Assembly: GCA_019242475.1 (NCBI GenBank) | Contig: JAFAVK010000009.1 | Span: 1 to 64,000, forward strand | Reading direction: 5' to 3' | Source: Acidobacteriota bacterium | Lineage (GTDB): Bacteria > Acidobacteriota > Blastocatellia > Pyrinomonadales > Pyrinomonadaceae | DNA: 64,000 nt | Shown: piece by piece, positions 53,068 to 61,860 of the stretch | Layout of the letters: each line of letters opens with the position of its first letter | How positions within the stretch are numbered: position 1 is the stretch's first letter | Made by a program: the position numbers and the translations under genes | The notes under the pieces: generated by a model | Databases searched by the model: none | Told to the model about the DNA's origin: nothing | The model's input: the letters and a program-made list of their open reading frames with translations, nothing else

Positions 53068-55272
53068 TTGAGAAACAGAAACAGATTAATCGCGGCGCTC
53101 GCCACGCTCTCTCTCTTGACCCCGCTGGCCGGCGCACTCCGCGCCTCCGCCAAGTCGCCCGCGCAGGGCGCGCCGCGGCGCGCTTTGAAAAAGATGACCG
53201 ACGACCTGCTCGCGCGGGTTAACAACACGAGGCAGGGCGCGGGCGAGACGGCGCGCGTCATCGTGCGCGCGGCCGAGGGGCAGGCGGGCACGGCGGCGGC
53301 CGAAGCGCTCCGCGGCGCGGGCGGGCGCGTCTCGGCCCAACTGGACTCGCTCGGGCTCGTCGTCGCCGACGTGCCGGTCGAGAAGCTGGCCGAGTTTGCG
53401 GCGCGCGACGACGTGTCGTGGGTCTCTTCCGACCAGGACGTGCGCTCGACCGCAACGTCCTTCGACAACACGAGCCTCCAGGAGGTCGCGACGGGCGCGA
53501 GCAAGCTCCTGCCCGTGGGCAACGGGGAGCTTGCAAAGGGCGGCGGCGGCAGCAAGGTCGGCATCGCCATCCTCGACAGCGGCATCAGCCCCCCGGACTC
53601 GGCCGAGTTCGCGGGCTACGAGTGGCGCCTGTCTTCGGGCACGCTGGGGCTGGGTCTGCTCGCGCAGAGGTACCTGGCCTCCTACCCGCGCGTCCTCAAG
53701 CACATCGACTTCACCGGCGAGGGGCGCACGGACGACGTGTACGGCCACGGCACGCACACGGCCGGCGTCGCCGCGGGCTCCGGCCAGGCGAGCGAGGACT
53801 ACGCCGCGAAGAATCCGGGCGCGCAGACCTACGGCGGCATCGCCACCAACGCCAACCTCCTGGACGTGCGCGTGCTCGACTCGAACGGCGCGGGCAAGGT
53901 CTCGAACGTCGTCCAGGCCGTGGACTGGGTCGTCAAGAACAGGAAGACCTACAACGTCCGCGTCATGAACCTTTCTCTGGGCACGCCGCCCTCGCAGAGC
54001 TACAAGACAGACCCGCTGTGCCTGGCGCTCGGGCGCGCCGTGGACGCCGGCATCGTCGTCGTGGTGGCCGCGGGCAACTGGGGCAAGGACGCGCAGGGGC
54101 AGACGATCTACGGCGGAATTCTCTCGCCGGCCAACTCGCCGCGCGTCATCACGGTCGGCGCCACGAACGCGCAGCAGACCGCGGCCCGCTCGGACGATCT
54201 GGTCGCCACCTACTCTTCGCGCGGGCCGACGCTCGTGGACGGCCTGATGAAGCCCGACCTCGTCGCGCCCGGCAACAAGCTCGGCGCGGCCGAGACGGCT
54301 TCGACCTCGCCGACGGCGAGCAACAACTACTCGACCACGGGCGGCGGCGGGGTGCTCGGCACGGTGCTCTTCGGCAACACGAGCACGAACACGCCGGACG
54401 CCACCGGCACGTACCGCGTAATGAGCGGCACCTCCTTCGCCGCGCCGGCCGTGGCGGGCGCGGCCGCGCTGATGGTCGAGGCCAACCCTTCCCTGACGCC
54501 CTCGATGGTGAAGGCCCTTTTGATGAGGACGGCGCAGCGCCTGCCCGTCTACGAGCAGGCGGTCGCCGACGGGCAGATGTCGCAGTTCGAGCGCGTCATC
54601 ACGGAGGGCGCGGGCGAGCTGAACGCGAGCGCCGCGGTGACCGTGGCTAAGGCGATTCGCAAAGACGCCGACAGCGCCTCGCCCGGCGACAGCCTCATCA
54701 CGGCGAGGAACACGACCTACTCGACGCTCGGCCTGACCTCCCCGATAGCCGGAGAGGCGATGCCGCTCAACAACGGCGTCATCTGGGTCGAGGGCGTCGC
54801 CTTCGACGAGCGGCTGACGCTGACCGAAGGGTTCCGCCTGCCGGACGGCAACACGCTCACGGACGGCTGGGTGATGGCGGGCGGCCGCCTCCTGCCCGAC
54901 GGCACGTACCTCCTCTCCGACGGGCACACGGTGGCCCCGAACTCCATCCTCGGCACCGGCCACCTGATGAGCGACGGCCACCTGTTGGGCGACGCGATTC
55001 TGTTCGGCGAGGGACACCTCCTGGGCGACGCCGTCCTGTTGGGCGAGGGCTACGCCTTCGGCAGCGGCCACCTGATGAGCGACGGCCACCTGATGAGCGA
55101 CGGCCATCTCATGAGCGACTCCTTCGCCAACGAGTCGGCCTGGGCCACGAACATGGTCGAGCCCAGCTCGATGCAGTTCAAAGAGGAGCAGGTGCTCCTG
55201 CAAGGGGAGTCGGCCCTGCCGGCCTCCGTCAGCCGCCTCGCCGCGTCGAGCCCGCTCTACCCGAAGCAGTAA
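53068..55272 (+). CDS. secreted S8 subtilisin-like protease with hexapeptide-repeat tail
   Basis: 734 aa from TTG 53068 (AAGGAG about 10 nt upstream). Signal peptide MRNRNRLIAALATLSLLTPL, then an inhibitor-type propeptide (ARVIVRAAEGQAGTAAAEAL ... DVPVEKLAEFAARDDVSWVS). Catalytic Asp170 (AILDSGISPPDS), His227 (YGHGTHTAGVAAGSG), oxyanion Asn in AAGNWGK and Ser456 (SGTSFAAPAVAG). Residues about 590-685 are made of six-residue units, GHLMSD, GHLLGD, AILFGE, AVLLGE, GYAFGS and three final GHLMSD, preceded by weaker copies. This could form a beta-roll or solenoid and bind the surface or metal. No SLH domain, unlike the other subtilase of this window. Confidence 0.92.
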   Translation: MRNRNRLIAALATLSLLTPLAGALRASAKSPAQGAPRRALKKMTDDLLARVNNTRQGAGETARVIVRAAEGQAGTAAAEALRGAGGRVSAQLDSLGLVVADVPVEKLAEFAARDDVSWVSSDQDVRSTATSFDNTSLQEVATGASKLLPVGNGELAKGGGGSKVGIAILDSGISPPDSAEFAGYEWRLSSGTLGLGLLAQRYLASYPRVLKHIDFTGEGRTDDVYGHGTHTAGVAAGSGQASEDYAAKNPGAQTYGGIATNANLLDVRVLDSNGAGKVSNVVQAVDWVVKNRKTYNVRVMNLSLGTPPSQSYKTDPLCLALGRAVDAGIVVVVAAGNWGKDAQGQTIYGGILSPANSPRVITVGATNAQQTAARSDDLVATYSSRGPTLVDGLMKPDLVAPGNKLGAAETASTSPTASNNYSTTGGGGVLGTVLFGNTSTNTPDATGTYRVMSGTSFAAPAVAGAAALMVEANPSLTPSMVKALLMRTAQRLPVYEQAVADGQMSQFERVITEGAGELNASAAVTVAKAIRKDADSASPGDSLITARNTTYSTLGLTSPIAGEAMPLNNGVIWVEGVAFDERLTLTEGFRLPDGNTLTDGWVMAGGRLLPDGTYLLSDGHTVAPNSILGTGHLMSDGHLLGDAILFGEGHLLGDAVLLGEGYAFGSGHLMSDGHLMSDGHLMSDSFANESAWATNMVEPSSMQFKEEQVLLQGESALPASVSRLAASSPLYPKQ

Positions 55273-55378
55273 GTAGAAGGCAAGAGGCAAAAGGCAAAAG
55301 GGAAGGAGGACGAGAAGCAGCGTGGCTTCCGTCCTCCTTCCCTTTTGCCTTTTGCCTCTTGCCTTTCGCCTTACCTAC
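55271..55378. repeat. heptad hairpin 15 (units GGCAAGA/GGCAAAA)
   Basis: Arms 55271-55312 and 55330-55378, nearly perfect complement over about 37 nt (GGCAAGA, GGCAAAA, GGCAAAA, GGGAAGG, AGG). Fills the space between two convergent genes and contains the stop codon of the minus-strand one. Confidence 0.9.
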
Positions 55379-56409
55379 GGCCGGGGCGGGGTCGCGCCGG
55401 GCGGGACGAGCCAGAGTTGGAGCGAGCCGGTCGTACGCTGCCCGCCGTCGAGGACGACGATGCGCGAGGCGTCGATGCCGCGGGTGGTGACGAGGTAGTC
55501 GCGCGCGTTCTGCGCGCGCTTCTGGCCCGAGACGTCGCGCCTGCCGCTGCCGCCGTAGCCGATGAGGTAGCCCTGCGAGCCGGGGCTGTTCTGCAACTCG
55601 ATGGCGAAGGTGTCGAGCCGCGCCTTCTCGTCGTCGCGGTTCACCACGCCGATCTCGTCGAACTTGGTCGGGTTGGGCGGCGCGGGGATCGACGCCTGGC
55701 ACTGCGCGCGGCACTCAAGGTTGTAGCCCGCCACCTCGACGGTCGCCGAGATGGGACGGCCGGCGAGCCCCGCCGTGTCCACCGTAATCGTCGGCGTCCC
55801 CTGCCCCGAGATGATCTTGCCGTCCGAGATGACCCAGTTGTAGGCGGGCGTCACGCCGGGCGTCCCGCCCGAGACCGAGGCGGTGAAGGTGATGGGCGTG
55901 CCGGCCTGCTGCACGTCCGGGCAGTAGATGGAGACGTTCGGGCAGACGGGGCGCGGCGGCGGGCAGCTGCGCACGACCACCTTCGTCGAGGTGAAGGCCG
56001 TGCAGAGCGGGTTGCCCTCGGGGCCGCTCTCGATCACCACCGAGGCGTTGTAGACGCCGGGCTGCGCGTCCGCGAGATCCCAGACCACGTCGGTGCCGTC
56101 GTAGCTGTCGAGCCGCCCGCCCGAGACCGTCCACTTGTAGCGCAGCGGTTTGCCCTCGGGGCTGACGCCGACGGCCTTGAGGCGGACGCGCGGGTTGGAC
56201 ATCGACTCGGCGTCGGGGCAGAGCGTGACGACCTGCGTGTCGGCGTCGAGCCGGATGGTCGGCGGCTGGTACTCGGGCGAGGGCGCGGGCGTCGCGGACT
56301 TCTGCGGCTCTTTGCCCTTGTGCGCCGCGCGCGAAGAGGTGGCGACGAAGGCCGCGACGGCGAGCAGCAGCACGCCGAGCACGGCCGCGGTACGCTTTCC
56401 TGTGAGCAT
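55375..56409 (-). CDS. exported PKD-like protein with OmpA-type C-terminal domain
   Basis: 344 aa, AAGGAG 6 nt before ATG 56409. Signal/anchor helix TAAVLGVLLLAVAAFVATSS. Two Ig/PKD-like domains follow: VRLKAVGVSPEGKPLRYKWT with VSGGRLDSYDGTDVVWDL, and ITFTASVSGGTPGVTPAYNW with VISDGKIISGQGTPTITVDT. Each has Cys pairs likely to form disulfides. The C-terminal about 110 residues (LDTFAIELQNSPGSQGYLIG, then GQKRAQNARDYLVTTRGIDASRIVVLDGG) match an OmpA-like peptidoglycan-binding fold in layout. Probably a periplasmic or cell-wall-associated structural protein. Confidence 0.85.
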   Translation of the reverse strand: MLTGKRTAAVLGVLLLAVAAFVATSSRAAHKGKEPQKSATPAPSPEYQPPTIRLDADTQVVTLCPDAESMSNPRVRLKAVGVSPEGKPLRYKWTVSGGRLDSYDGTDVVWDLADAQPGVYNASVVIESGPEGNPLCTAFTSTKVVVRSCPPPRPVCPNVSIYCPDVQQAGTPITFTASVSGGTPGVTPAYNWVISDGKIISGQGTPTITVDTAGLAGRPISATVEVAGYNLECRAQCQASIPAPPNPTKFDEIGVVNRDDEKARLDTFAIELQNSPGSQGYLIGYGGSGRRDVSGQKRAQNARDYLVTTRGIDASRIVVLDGGQRTTGSLQLWLVPPGATPPRP

Positions 56410-56614
56410 ATCCGACTCCTTACTTGTCCGGGTGGCAGTTCAGGGGCACAGGTTAAACCAAATCCCCCGCGCCGACAACGGTATTCTTACACCCCCCGGA
56501 AACACCCAATCCCGCCCCGTTTCCACCCGGCCGCCACGCGCGCGCGGAATTGAAAGGAGAAAAGACCTGTATTCTCTGATATCATCCCGGCAAAGCTGAG
56601 AAAGGGCTCCCGCC

Positions 56615-57163
56615 ATGAGCACTAAGACGCAGGCGACCGTCGAGGATTTGTACCGCGTCCCCGACCGGGGCAAGGCCGAGATTGTTAACGGGGAGGTCGT
56701 CCTCATGAGTCCCACCGGTGACATGCCGGGGCGCGCGGGCGGCGCGATCTACGTGAGCCTCAGAGGCGTCGAGCGCCTGGCGGGCGGGCGCGCCTACCCG
56801 GACAACGTCGGGTTCAAGGTCAACCTGCCGCGCCGCAAGTCCTTCAGCCCCGACGCCGCCTTCTACACCGGCCCGCCCACGGGCATGAAGTTCCTCGAAG
56901 GCGCGCCGGCCTTCGCCGCCGAGATTAGGAGCGAGAACGATTACGGGCGGGAGGCGGAAGCCGAGATCGCCGCGAAGCGCGGGGACTACTTCGCCGCGGG
57001 CACGCTCGTCGTCTGGGATGTTGACCTCCTGAGCGTTGACGTGGTCAGGGTCTACCGCGCGTCCGATCCCGACAATCCGAAAATCTACCGGCGCGGCGAC
57101 GTGGCCGAGGCTGAACCCGCCGTCCACGGCTGGGCGATGCCCGTTGACGAACTGTTCGACTAA
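56615..57163 (+). CDS. Uma2-family (DUF820) endonuclease-like protein
   Basis: 182 aa. KAEIVNGEVVLMSP near residue 20, SPDAAFYTGPP near 85, and FAAEIRSENDYGREAEAEIAAKRGDYFAAGTLVVWDVD form the PD-(D/E)XK-type core of the Uma2 family: the Asp of SPDAAF, the Glu of AAEIRS, and a downstream Lys/Arg. Family members are widespread in cyanobacteria, Chloroflexi and Acidobacteria; biological role unclear. Stand-alone gene. Confidence 0.9.
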   Translation: MSTKTQATVEDLYRVPDRGKAEIVNGEVVLMSPTGDMPGRAGGAIYVSLRGVERLAGGRAYPDNVGFKVNLPRRKSFSPDAAFYTGPPTGMKFLEGAPAFAAEIRSENDYGREAEAEIAAKRGDYFAAGTLVVWDVDLLSVDVVRVYRASDPDNPKIYRRGDVAEAEPAVHGWAMPVDELFD

Positions 57164-57218
57164 ACATCCTCGCCCCGACGTTCAAACAACACTGCCTCGC
57201 GGAAGGAGACCGAACTTT

Positions 57219-57722
57219 ATGAGCGTAGCCACCGCCGAACTTCCCGCCGACAGGTCGAGGGCGGCGCGGGCGATTGTGTGGGGCGGGCTGTTGGCGGGGC
57301 TGGGCGACATCACGTTCGCGTTCGTCGTGAACGGCCTGCGCGGGGCGGGGCCGGTGCTCGTGTTGCAGTCGGTCGCGAGCGGGCTGCTCGGGGCGGCGGC
57401 GAAGGAGGGGGGCTGGGCGACGGCCGCGCTCGGCGGCGTGCTCCACTTCCTGATCGCGTTCATCTGGGCGACGGTCTTCTGGCTCTTGAGCCGTCAGCTC
57501 CGATTCCTGGTGCAACATCCCGTCGTCTGCGGGCTGCTCTACGGCTTCGCGGTCTACGCGTTCATGTACCTCGTCGTGCTGCCGCTCTCGGCCGCCTACT
57601 TCAAGCCCACGTTCACGCCCTACACCGTCTCCCTCAACGGGGCGGGGCACATGCTTCTGGTCGGGCTGCCCATCGCGCTCGCGGCCAGTAAATTCACGAA
57701 CAAGACAGGGAGGGAAGGATGA
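57219..57722 (+). CDS. conserved integral membrane protein
   Basis: 167 aa from ATG 57219 (AAGGAG 10 nt upstream). Four hydrophobic helices: AIVWGGLLAGLGDITFAFVV, LQSVASGLLGAAA with GGWATAALGGVLHFLIAFIWATVFW, GLLYGFAVYAFMYLVVLPLSA and AGHMLLVGLPIALAA. The arrangement 'GLLAGxxD...LHFLIAFIWA...VVLPLSA' recurs in unnamed bacterial membrane proteins. Function unknown. Its stop overlaps the ATG of the nitroreductase gene (ATGA), so the two are translated together. Confidence 0.82.
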   Translation: MSVATAELPADRSRAARAIVWGGLLAGLGDITFAFVVNGLRGAGPVLVLQSVASGLLGAAAKEGGWATAALGGVLHFLIAFIWATVFWLLSRQLRFLVQHPVVCGLLYGFAVYAFMYLVVLPLSAAYFKPTFTPYTVSLNGAGHMLLVGLPIALAASKFTNKTGREG

Positions 57723-58312
57723 TTGACGGCAGTGAGGTTCGGGGGCCGCAGGCGCCGCACCCGGTGGACGAACTGTTCCTCGACCGCTGGTCGCCGCGCG
57801 CGATGTCGGGCGACCCTTTGACGGAAGAGGAGTTGACGACGCTCTTCGAGGCGGCGCGCTGGGCGCCCTCCTCCTACAACAACCAGCCCTGGCGCATCCT
57901 CTACGCGCGGCGCGAGACGGGGCACTGGGAGACGTTCCTCAGCCTGCTCGTCGAGGGCAACCGGGCCTGGGCCAAGGACGCCGCGGCGCTGCTGCTCTTC
58001 GTCTCGAAGGAGACGTTCGACTTCAACGGGCAGCCCTACCCGACGCACTCCTTCGACACGGGCGCGGCGTGGGAGAACCTCGCGCTCCAGGCGACGATGC
58101 TCGGGCTGGTCACGCACGGCATGCAGGGGTTCGACTACGAAAGGGCGCGCACGGAGCTGAACGTCCCCGAAGGCTTCCGCGTCGAGGCGATGATCGCGGT
58201 CGGGCGACCCGGAGACCCCGCGCAGCTCCCCGAAGGCTTACGCGCGCGCGAGGCGCCCAGCGGCCGCAAACCGCTCTCGGAGATAACCTGCGAAGGCGCC
58301 TTCAACTTCTAA
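57719..58312 (+). CDS. nitroreductase-family FMN oxidoreductase
   Basis: 197 aa. FMN-binding start RWSPRAMSGDPLTEEELTTLFEAARWAPSSYNNQPWRIL is the hallmark of the nitroreductase superfamily. DTGAAWENLALQATMLGLVTHGMQGFD and MIAVGRPGD complete the flavin site. Uses NAD(P)H to reduce nitro, quinone or unsaturated substrates; the natural substrate is unknown. Coupled by a 4-nt overlap to the upstream membrane protein. Confidence 0.92.
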   Translation: MIDGSEVRGPQAPHPVDELFLDRWSPRAMSGDPLTEEELTTLFEAARWAPSSYNNQPWRILYARRETGHWETFLSLLVEGNRAWAKDAAALLLFVSKETFDFNGQPYPTHSFDTGAAWENLALQATMLGLVTHGMQGFDYERARTELNVPEGFRVEAMIAVGRPGDPAQLPEGLRAREAPSGRKPLSEITCEGAFNF

Positions 58313-58314
58313 GT

Positions 58315-58425
58315 CCGTGAACCGTGAACCGTGACAAGATAAAGCCGTAAACGGTGAACCGTAAACCGTGGCGAGTCAAAAGCCGTATTAAGCTTGTCAC
58401 GGTTTACGGTTCACCGTTCACGCTT
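58315..58425. repeat. heptad hairpin 16 (units CGTGAAC/CGTAAAC)
   Basis: Starts 2 nt after the nitroreductase stop. Left part has CGTGAAC, CGTGAAC, CGTGACA, then CGTAAAC, GGTGAAC, CGTAAAC; the right arm 58393-58425 is complementary to the second block. Same heptamer set as hairpin 11. Confidence 0.82.
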
Positions 58426-58441
58426 CTAAAGGAGCCCTTCG

Positions 58442-58843
58442 ATGAGTCGGTACGAGCCCCCCGCTTACCAGCCGCCGCGCCCCTACCAGCCGCCGCCGCA
58501 GCAACAGCAGCCTTACCCTTACTACCCGCCGCAGCAAGTGCAGCACGTCATACACCACCACCAGTCGCCGCCCAAGACTACGGCCGTGGCCGTGCTGCTG
58601 GAAGTCCTGCCCGGGCTCTTCTTACAGACCTTCGGCATCGGACATCTGTACGCGGGTAACATCGGTGTGGGACTGCTCTTCATGTTCGGATACTGGTTCG
58701 TGCAGTTCATCAACCTCCTGCTCTGCTTCGTCCTCATCGGGTTCATCACGCTCCCGCTCACCTACCTCCTCGCGCTGATCATCTCCCCGATCCTCGCCTG
58801 CAACGCGGCCGAGCGCGCGAACCGCGCCGCCGGTTACAGGTAA
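58442..58843 (+). CDS. proline-rich small membrane protein (TM2-like)
   Basis: 133 aa, AAGGAG a few nt before the ATG. Residues 1-45 are Pro/Gln/Tyr/His-rich (YQPPRPYQPPPQQQQPYPYY). Then a hydrophobic half: AVLLEVLPGLFLQTFGIGHLYAGNIGVGLLFMFGYW and LLLCFVLIGFITLPLTYLLALI. The G-x-GHLYxGN-x-GxGLLF motif is typical of TM2-domain proteins. Function unknown; the tail may mediate contacts. Confidence 0.83.
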   Translation: MSRYEPPAYQPPRPYQPPPQQQQPYPYYPPQQVQHVIHHHQSPPKTTAVAVLLEVLPGLFLQTFGIGHLYAGNIGVGLLFMFGYWFVQFINLLLCFVLIGFITLPLTYLLALIISPILACNAAERANRAAGYR

Positions 58844-58878
58844 GCCGCCGGGCGGCTCAAGCGTGCGCTCCCCTTAAA

Positions 58879-61722
58879 TCACCCCGTGTTCCGCAGCCCT
58901 GCCGAGATGCCGTTGATGGTGGCGGCGAGCGCGTAGTCCAACTCCTCCGACTCCTGGCCCGCGCGCTTGCGCCGCAGCAGCTCGATCTGGATGAGGCTCA
59001 TCGGATCGACGTAAGGGTTGCGCAGCGCGATGGAGACCTCCAGCATGGGCCTGCGCTCCAACAAACGCGCCTGCCCGCTCACGCGCAGGACGACGCGGCG
59101 CGTGCGCTCGAACTCCTCCGCGATCATCCCGAAGACGCGCGCGCGCAGACTCTCGTCCCCGACCAGCCCCGCGTACCTGCGCGCGATGGAGAGGTCGGCC
59201 TTCGCCATCCCGGTCTCCACGTCGCCCACGAGGGTCATGAAGACCGGCACGCGCATCATCTCCTGCAACAGCTCGGCCCCGCCCGCGCGCTCCTCCGCAA
59301 ACCTTTCGAGCGCGTGCCCGACGCCGAACCACGCGGGCAGCACGTGCCGGCTCTGCATCCACCCGAAGACCCACGGGATGGCGCGCAGGTCGGCCAGGCC
59401 GCGCGTCTGAGACGACCGCCGCGCCGGGCGCGAGCCGATCTTGGCGAGGTCGAATTCGAGCACCGGCGTCGCCTCCTCGAAGTAAGGCACCACGTCCGGG
59501 TTCTCCGCGACGCGCTCGCGGTAGAACTCGAAGGCCGCCTGCGACATCCACTCGAACGCCTCCTCCCACTCCCCGCGCCACTCCGCGCCCCCGGGCCGCG
59601 CCAGCGCTTCGAGCGAGGCGGCGACCATCAGCTCCAGATTCCTTTCGGCCAGCACCGGCTCGGCGTACTTGAAGTTGAGCACCTCGCCCTGCTCCGTAAT
59701 CTTGAGCGAGCCCTCGAACGCCCCGGCGGGCTGCGCGACGATGGAGTGGTGCGTCGGCCCGCCGCCGCGCCCGACGGTGCCGCCGCGCCCGTGGAAGAGT
59801 TCGAGGCGCACGCCGCACTCGCGCGCGACCTCGTGCAGAGCGCGGTGCGCCTTAAAAATCTCCCACGTGCTCGTCAACATCCCGCCGTCCTTGTTCGAGT
59901 CTGAGTAGCCGAGCATCACCTCCTGCCGGCGCCCCCACGAGTCGAGGTACGGCGCGTACTCTTTCGAAGTCCACAGCGCGCGGCATACGCCGGGGCAGTT
60001 GCGCAGGTCTTCGATGGACTCGAAGAGCGGGACGGGCATCAGCCCCGGGTCTTTGCGCTCCGCGTCCGCCGCGACGCGCACGCCGCAACTCTCGGCGAGC
60101 CACACGAGCCTGAGCACGTCGCCCACGCCGCGCGCGCCGCTGATGACGTGACTGCGGATCGACTCCGGCGGGAACTCGCGCTTGAGCGCGGCGACCGCGC
60201 GCAACGCGTCGAGCATCGCCGCCGTCTCCGCGGAAGGCGGCTCCGGGAGTGACAGGGAGACGGGGAGAGTGGGGGACGGGGGGAGGGTGCCTTCTGTCTC
60301 CCCGTCTCCCCGTCCCCCACTCTCCCCGTCTTGTATAAGAGCGCCGCGCGCAAGCTCCTCGGCGGCATGCGCGTGGACGCGCGCGTGCTGGCGCACGTCG
60401 AGCGTGTGCAGGTGGAAGCCGAACGTCTCGACCTGTCGGACGAGCGGGTCAACCAACTGCCGCGCGAGCCGAGGCGCCGCGCCCTCCGCCACGCTCTCGC
60501 GCAGCAGGCGCAAATCTTTCGTGAACTCGCCCGCGTCCGCGTACGCGTCCGTCGCGTCCCCGCCCGCGCGCGGCGCCTCGCGCGTGGCCGAGAGCCTGCG
60601 CATGACGAGCGAGAGGAAGCGCCGGTAGACCTCCTCCGGCGCGTGCGGCGCGAACGGGCGCGGCGCCGCGGGCGGGAGCTGTCGCTCCTGCTCTTCGAGC
60701 GCCGAGACCAAAGCGCCCGACGCGGGCGCCTGCTTGGTCGAGCCGCTCAGACGCTCGTGCAATTCGTCCACGGCCGCGAGGTAGAGGTCGAGCACCGTCT
60801 CGCGCGCCATCCGCAGCGCGTCGCGCGTGCAGCCCGGCGTCACGAAGGGGTTGCCGTCGCGGTCGCCGCCAATCCACGAGCCGAAGCGCACGACCCGCGG
60901 CAGTTCCCTCGCCTCGACCTCGCGCCCGTAGGTCGCGCGGAAGGCGTCGGCCATCTCCTCGTAGACCTCGGGCACGGTCTCGAAGAGGGAGGCCGGGTAG
61001 TAGTCGAGCCCCATCTTGATCTCGTCGCGCACGGTCGGCTGGCGGCGGCGTACCTCGTCGGTCTGCCACAGCGCGGTGATCTCCGCCGTGATGCGCTCGG
61101 CCGCCTCGCGCGCGCGCCGGCCCGAGAGCGGCAAGCTGTCCAGACGCTCCAGCTCGGCCGCGATGCGCGCGCGCTTGAAGAGAACGGTGCGGCGCGCGAC
61201 CTCGGTCGGGTGCGCGGTGAAGACCGGCACGACCTCGACGCGGGAGAGAAGCTCTACGACCTCTTCCACGCCCGCCCCCGCGTCGCGCACGCGGCGGAGT
61301 GTGCCGAGGAAGGTGCCCGCCTGCGGCTCGGCGCCGGAGACCTCGGCGGCGCGGCGGCGCCGCTTGCGGTGGTTCGTCTCGGCGAGGTTGGTCAGCTCGA
61401 AGTAGATGGCGAACGCCTTCGTCAGGCGGTACGCCTCTTGAATTGACGCGCGGCCGACGACCGACTCGGCGCCCGACATCAACTTCTGGCGCTCGGCCTT
61501 GTCAGACGACTCGCGCCGCGCGGAGGTTAAGCTGCGCAGCTCCTCGACCGTGTCGAAGAGGGCCGCGCCCGCCTGCTCTTTCAGCACCGCGCCCAGCAGA
61601 CGCCCGAGCGAGCGCACGTCGCGCCGGAGCGGCGCCTCCTTCTGTGCCCCCGCGCGCGCCGTCAACTCCTCCAGCCGCCCGCCCTGGTCGTCCACCTCCC
61701 ACAAACGCTCGCTCTCTTCCAT
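58879..61722 (-). CDS. ppc: phosphoenolpyruvate carboxylase
   Basis: 947 aa from ATG 61722, with GGAAGGAAG 4 nt upstream. Carboxylates PEP with bicarbonate to oxaloacetate (anaplerosis). Motifs: VFTAHPTEVARRTVLFKR (catalytic His), GSWIGGDRDGNPFVTPG, GYSDSNKDGGMLTSTWE, FHGRGGTVGRGGGPTHH (catalytic Arg/His loop), and the end ATINGISAGLRNTG with the characteristic C-terminal NTG. About residues 463-492 (after ARVHAHAAEELARGAL) comprise a Gly/Glu- then Pro/Ser-rich stretch encoded by a heptad inverted repeat. E. coli Ppc has an unrelated loop here, so activity is probably kept. Terminated upstream region separates it from the DUF4097 gene. Confidence 0.96.
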   Translation of the reverse strand: MEESERLWEVDDQGGRLEELTARAGAQKEAPLRRDVRSLGRLLGAVLKEQAGAALFDTVEELRSLTSARRESSDKAERQKLMSGAESVVGRASIQEAYRLTKAFAIYFELTNLAETNHRKRRRRAAEVSGAEPQAGTFLGTLRRVRDAGAGVEEVVELLSRVEVVPVFTAHPTEVARRTVLFKRARIAAELERLDSLPLSGRRAREAAERITAEITALWQTDEVRRRQPTVRDEIKMGLDYYPASLFETVPEVYEEMADAFRATYGREVEARELPRVVRFGSWIGGDRDGNPFVTPGCTRDALRMARETVLDLYLAAVDELHERLSGSTKQAPASGALVSALEEQERQLPPAAPRPFAPHAPEEVYRRFLSLVMRRLSATREAPRAGGDATDAYADAGEFTKDLRLLRESVAEGAAPRLARQLVDPLVRQVETFGFHLHTLDVRQHARVHAHAAEELARGALIQDGESGGRGDGETEGTLPPSPTLPVSLSLPEPPSAETAAMLDALRAVAALKREFPPESIRSHVISGARGVGDVLRLVWLAESCGVRVAADAERKDPGLMPVPLFESIEDLRNCPGVCRALWTSKEYAPYLDSWGRRQEVMLGYSDSNKDGGMLTSTWEIFKAHRALHEVARECGVRLELFHGRGGTVGRGGGPTHHSIVAQPAGAFEGSLKITEQGEVLNFKYAEPVLAERNLELMVAASLEALARPGGAEWRGEWEEAFEWMSQAAFEFYRERVAENPDVVPYFEEATPVLEFDLAKIGSRPARRSSQTRGLADLRAIPWVFGWMQSRHVLPAWFGVGHALERFAEERAGGAELLQEMMRVPVFMTLVGDVETGMAKADLSIARRYAGLVGDESLRARVFGMIAEEFERTRRVVLRVSGQARLLERRPMLEVSIALRNPYVDPMSLIQIELLRRKRAGQESEELDYALAATINGISAGLRNTG
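60251..60331. repeat. heptad hairpin 17 (units GGGGAGA/GGGAGAC) inside ppc
   Basis: Purine arm 60251-60286 and pyrimidine arm about 60296-60331, with a shared 23-bp complementary core and further heptad-shifted matches. Translated in frame (minus strand) as a Gly/Asp/Glu-rich then Pro/Ser/Leu-rich loop of PEP carboxylase. The only family member located inside a conserved gene. Confidence 0.8.
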
Positions 61723-61749
61723 GCCGCTTCCTTCCGACCGAGAATTCAA

Positions 61750-61846
61750 ACAGGGATCGACAGGATGGTCAGGGGAAAGCAATTTCAAATTTGAAATTTC
61801 AAATTCTTATGCTGTCCATCCCTGTTAATTGATTCCCTGTTTTATC
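61750..61846. repeat. AT-rich palindrome with flanking inverted segments upstream of ppc
   Basis: Core of tandem AATTTCA/AATTTGA heptamers (61781-61806), flanked by ACAGGGATCGACAGGATGG on the left and an imperfect complement (CTGTCCATCCCTGTTAATTG) on the right. Related to the palindromes at 26048 and 45022. It lies between the ppc start and the upstream terminator. Confidence 0.6.
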
Positions 61847-61860
61847 CTTCAACGCGTGCA

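Noticed and set aside
53086..55290. 734-codon minus-strand frame opposite the second subtilase
   Set aside because: Mirror frame of a GC-rich gene; the plus strand has signal peptide, catalytic triad and repeats.
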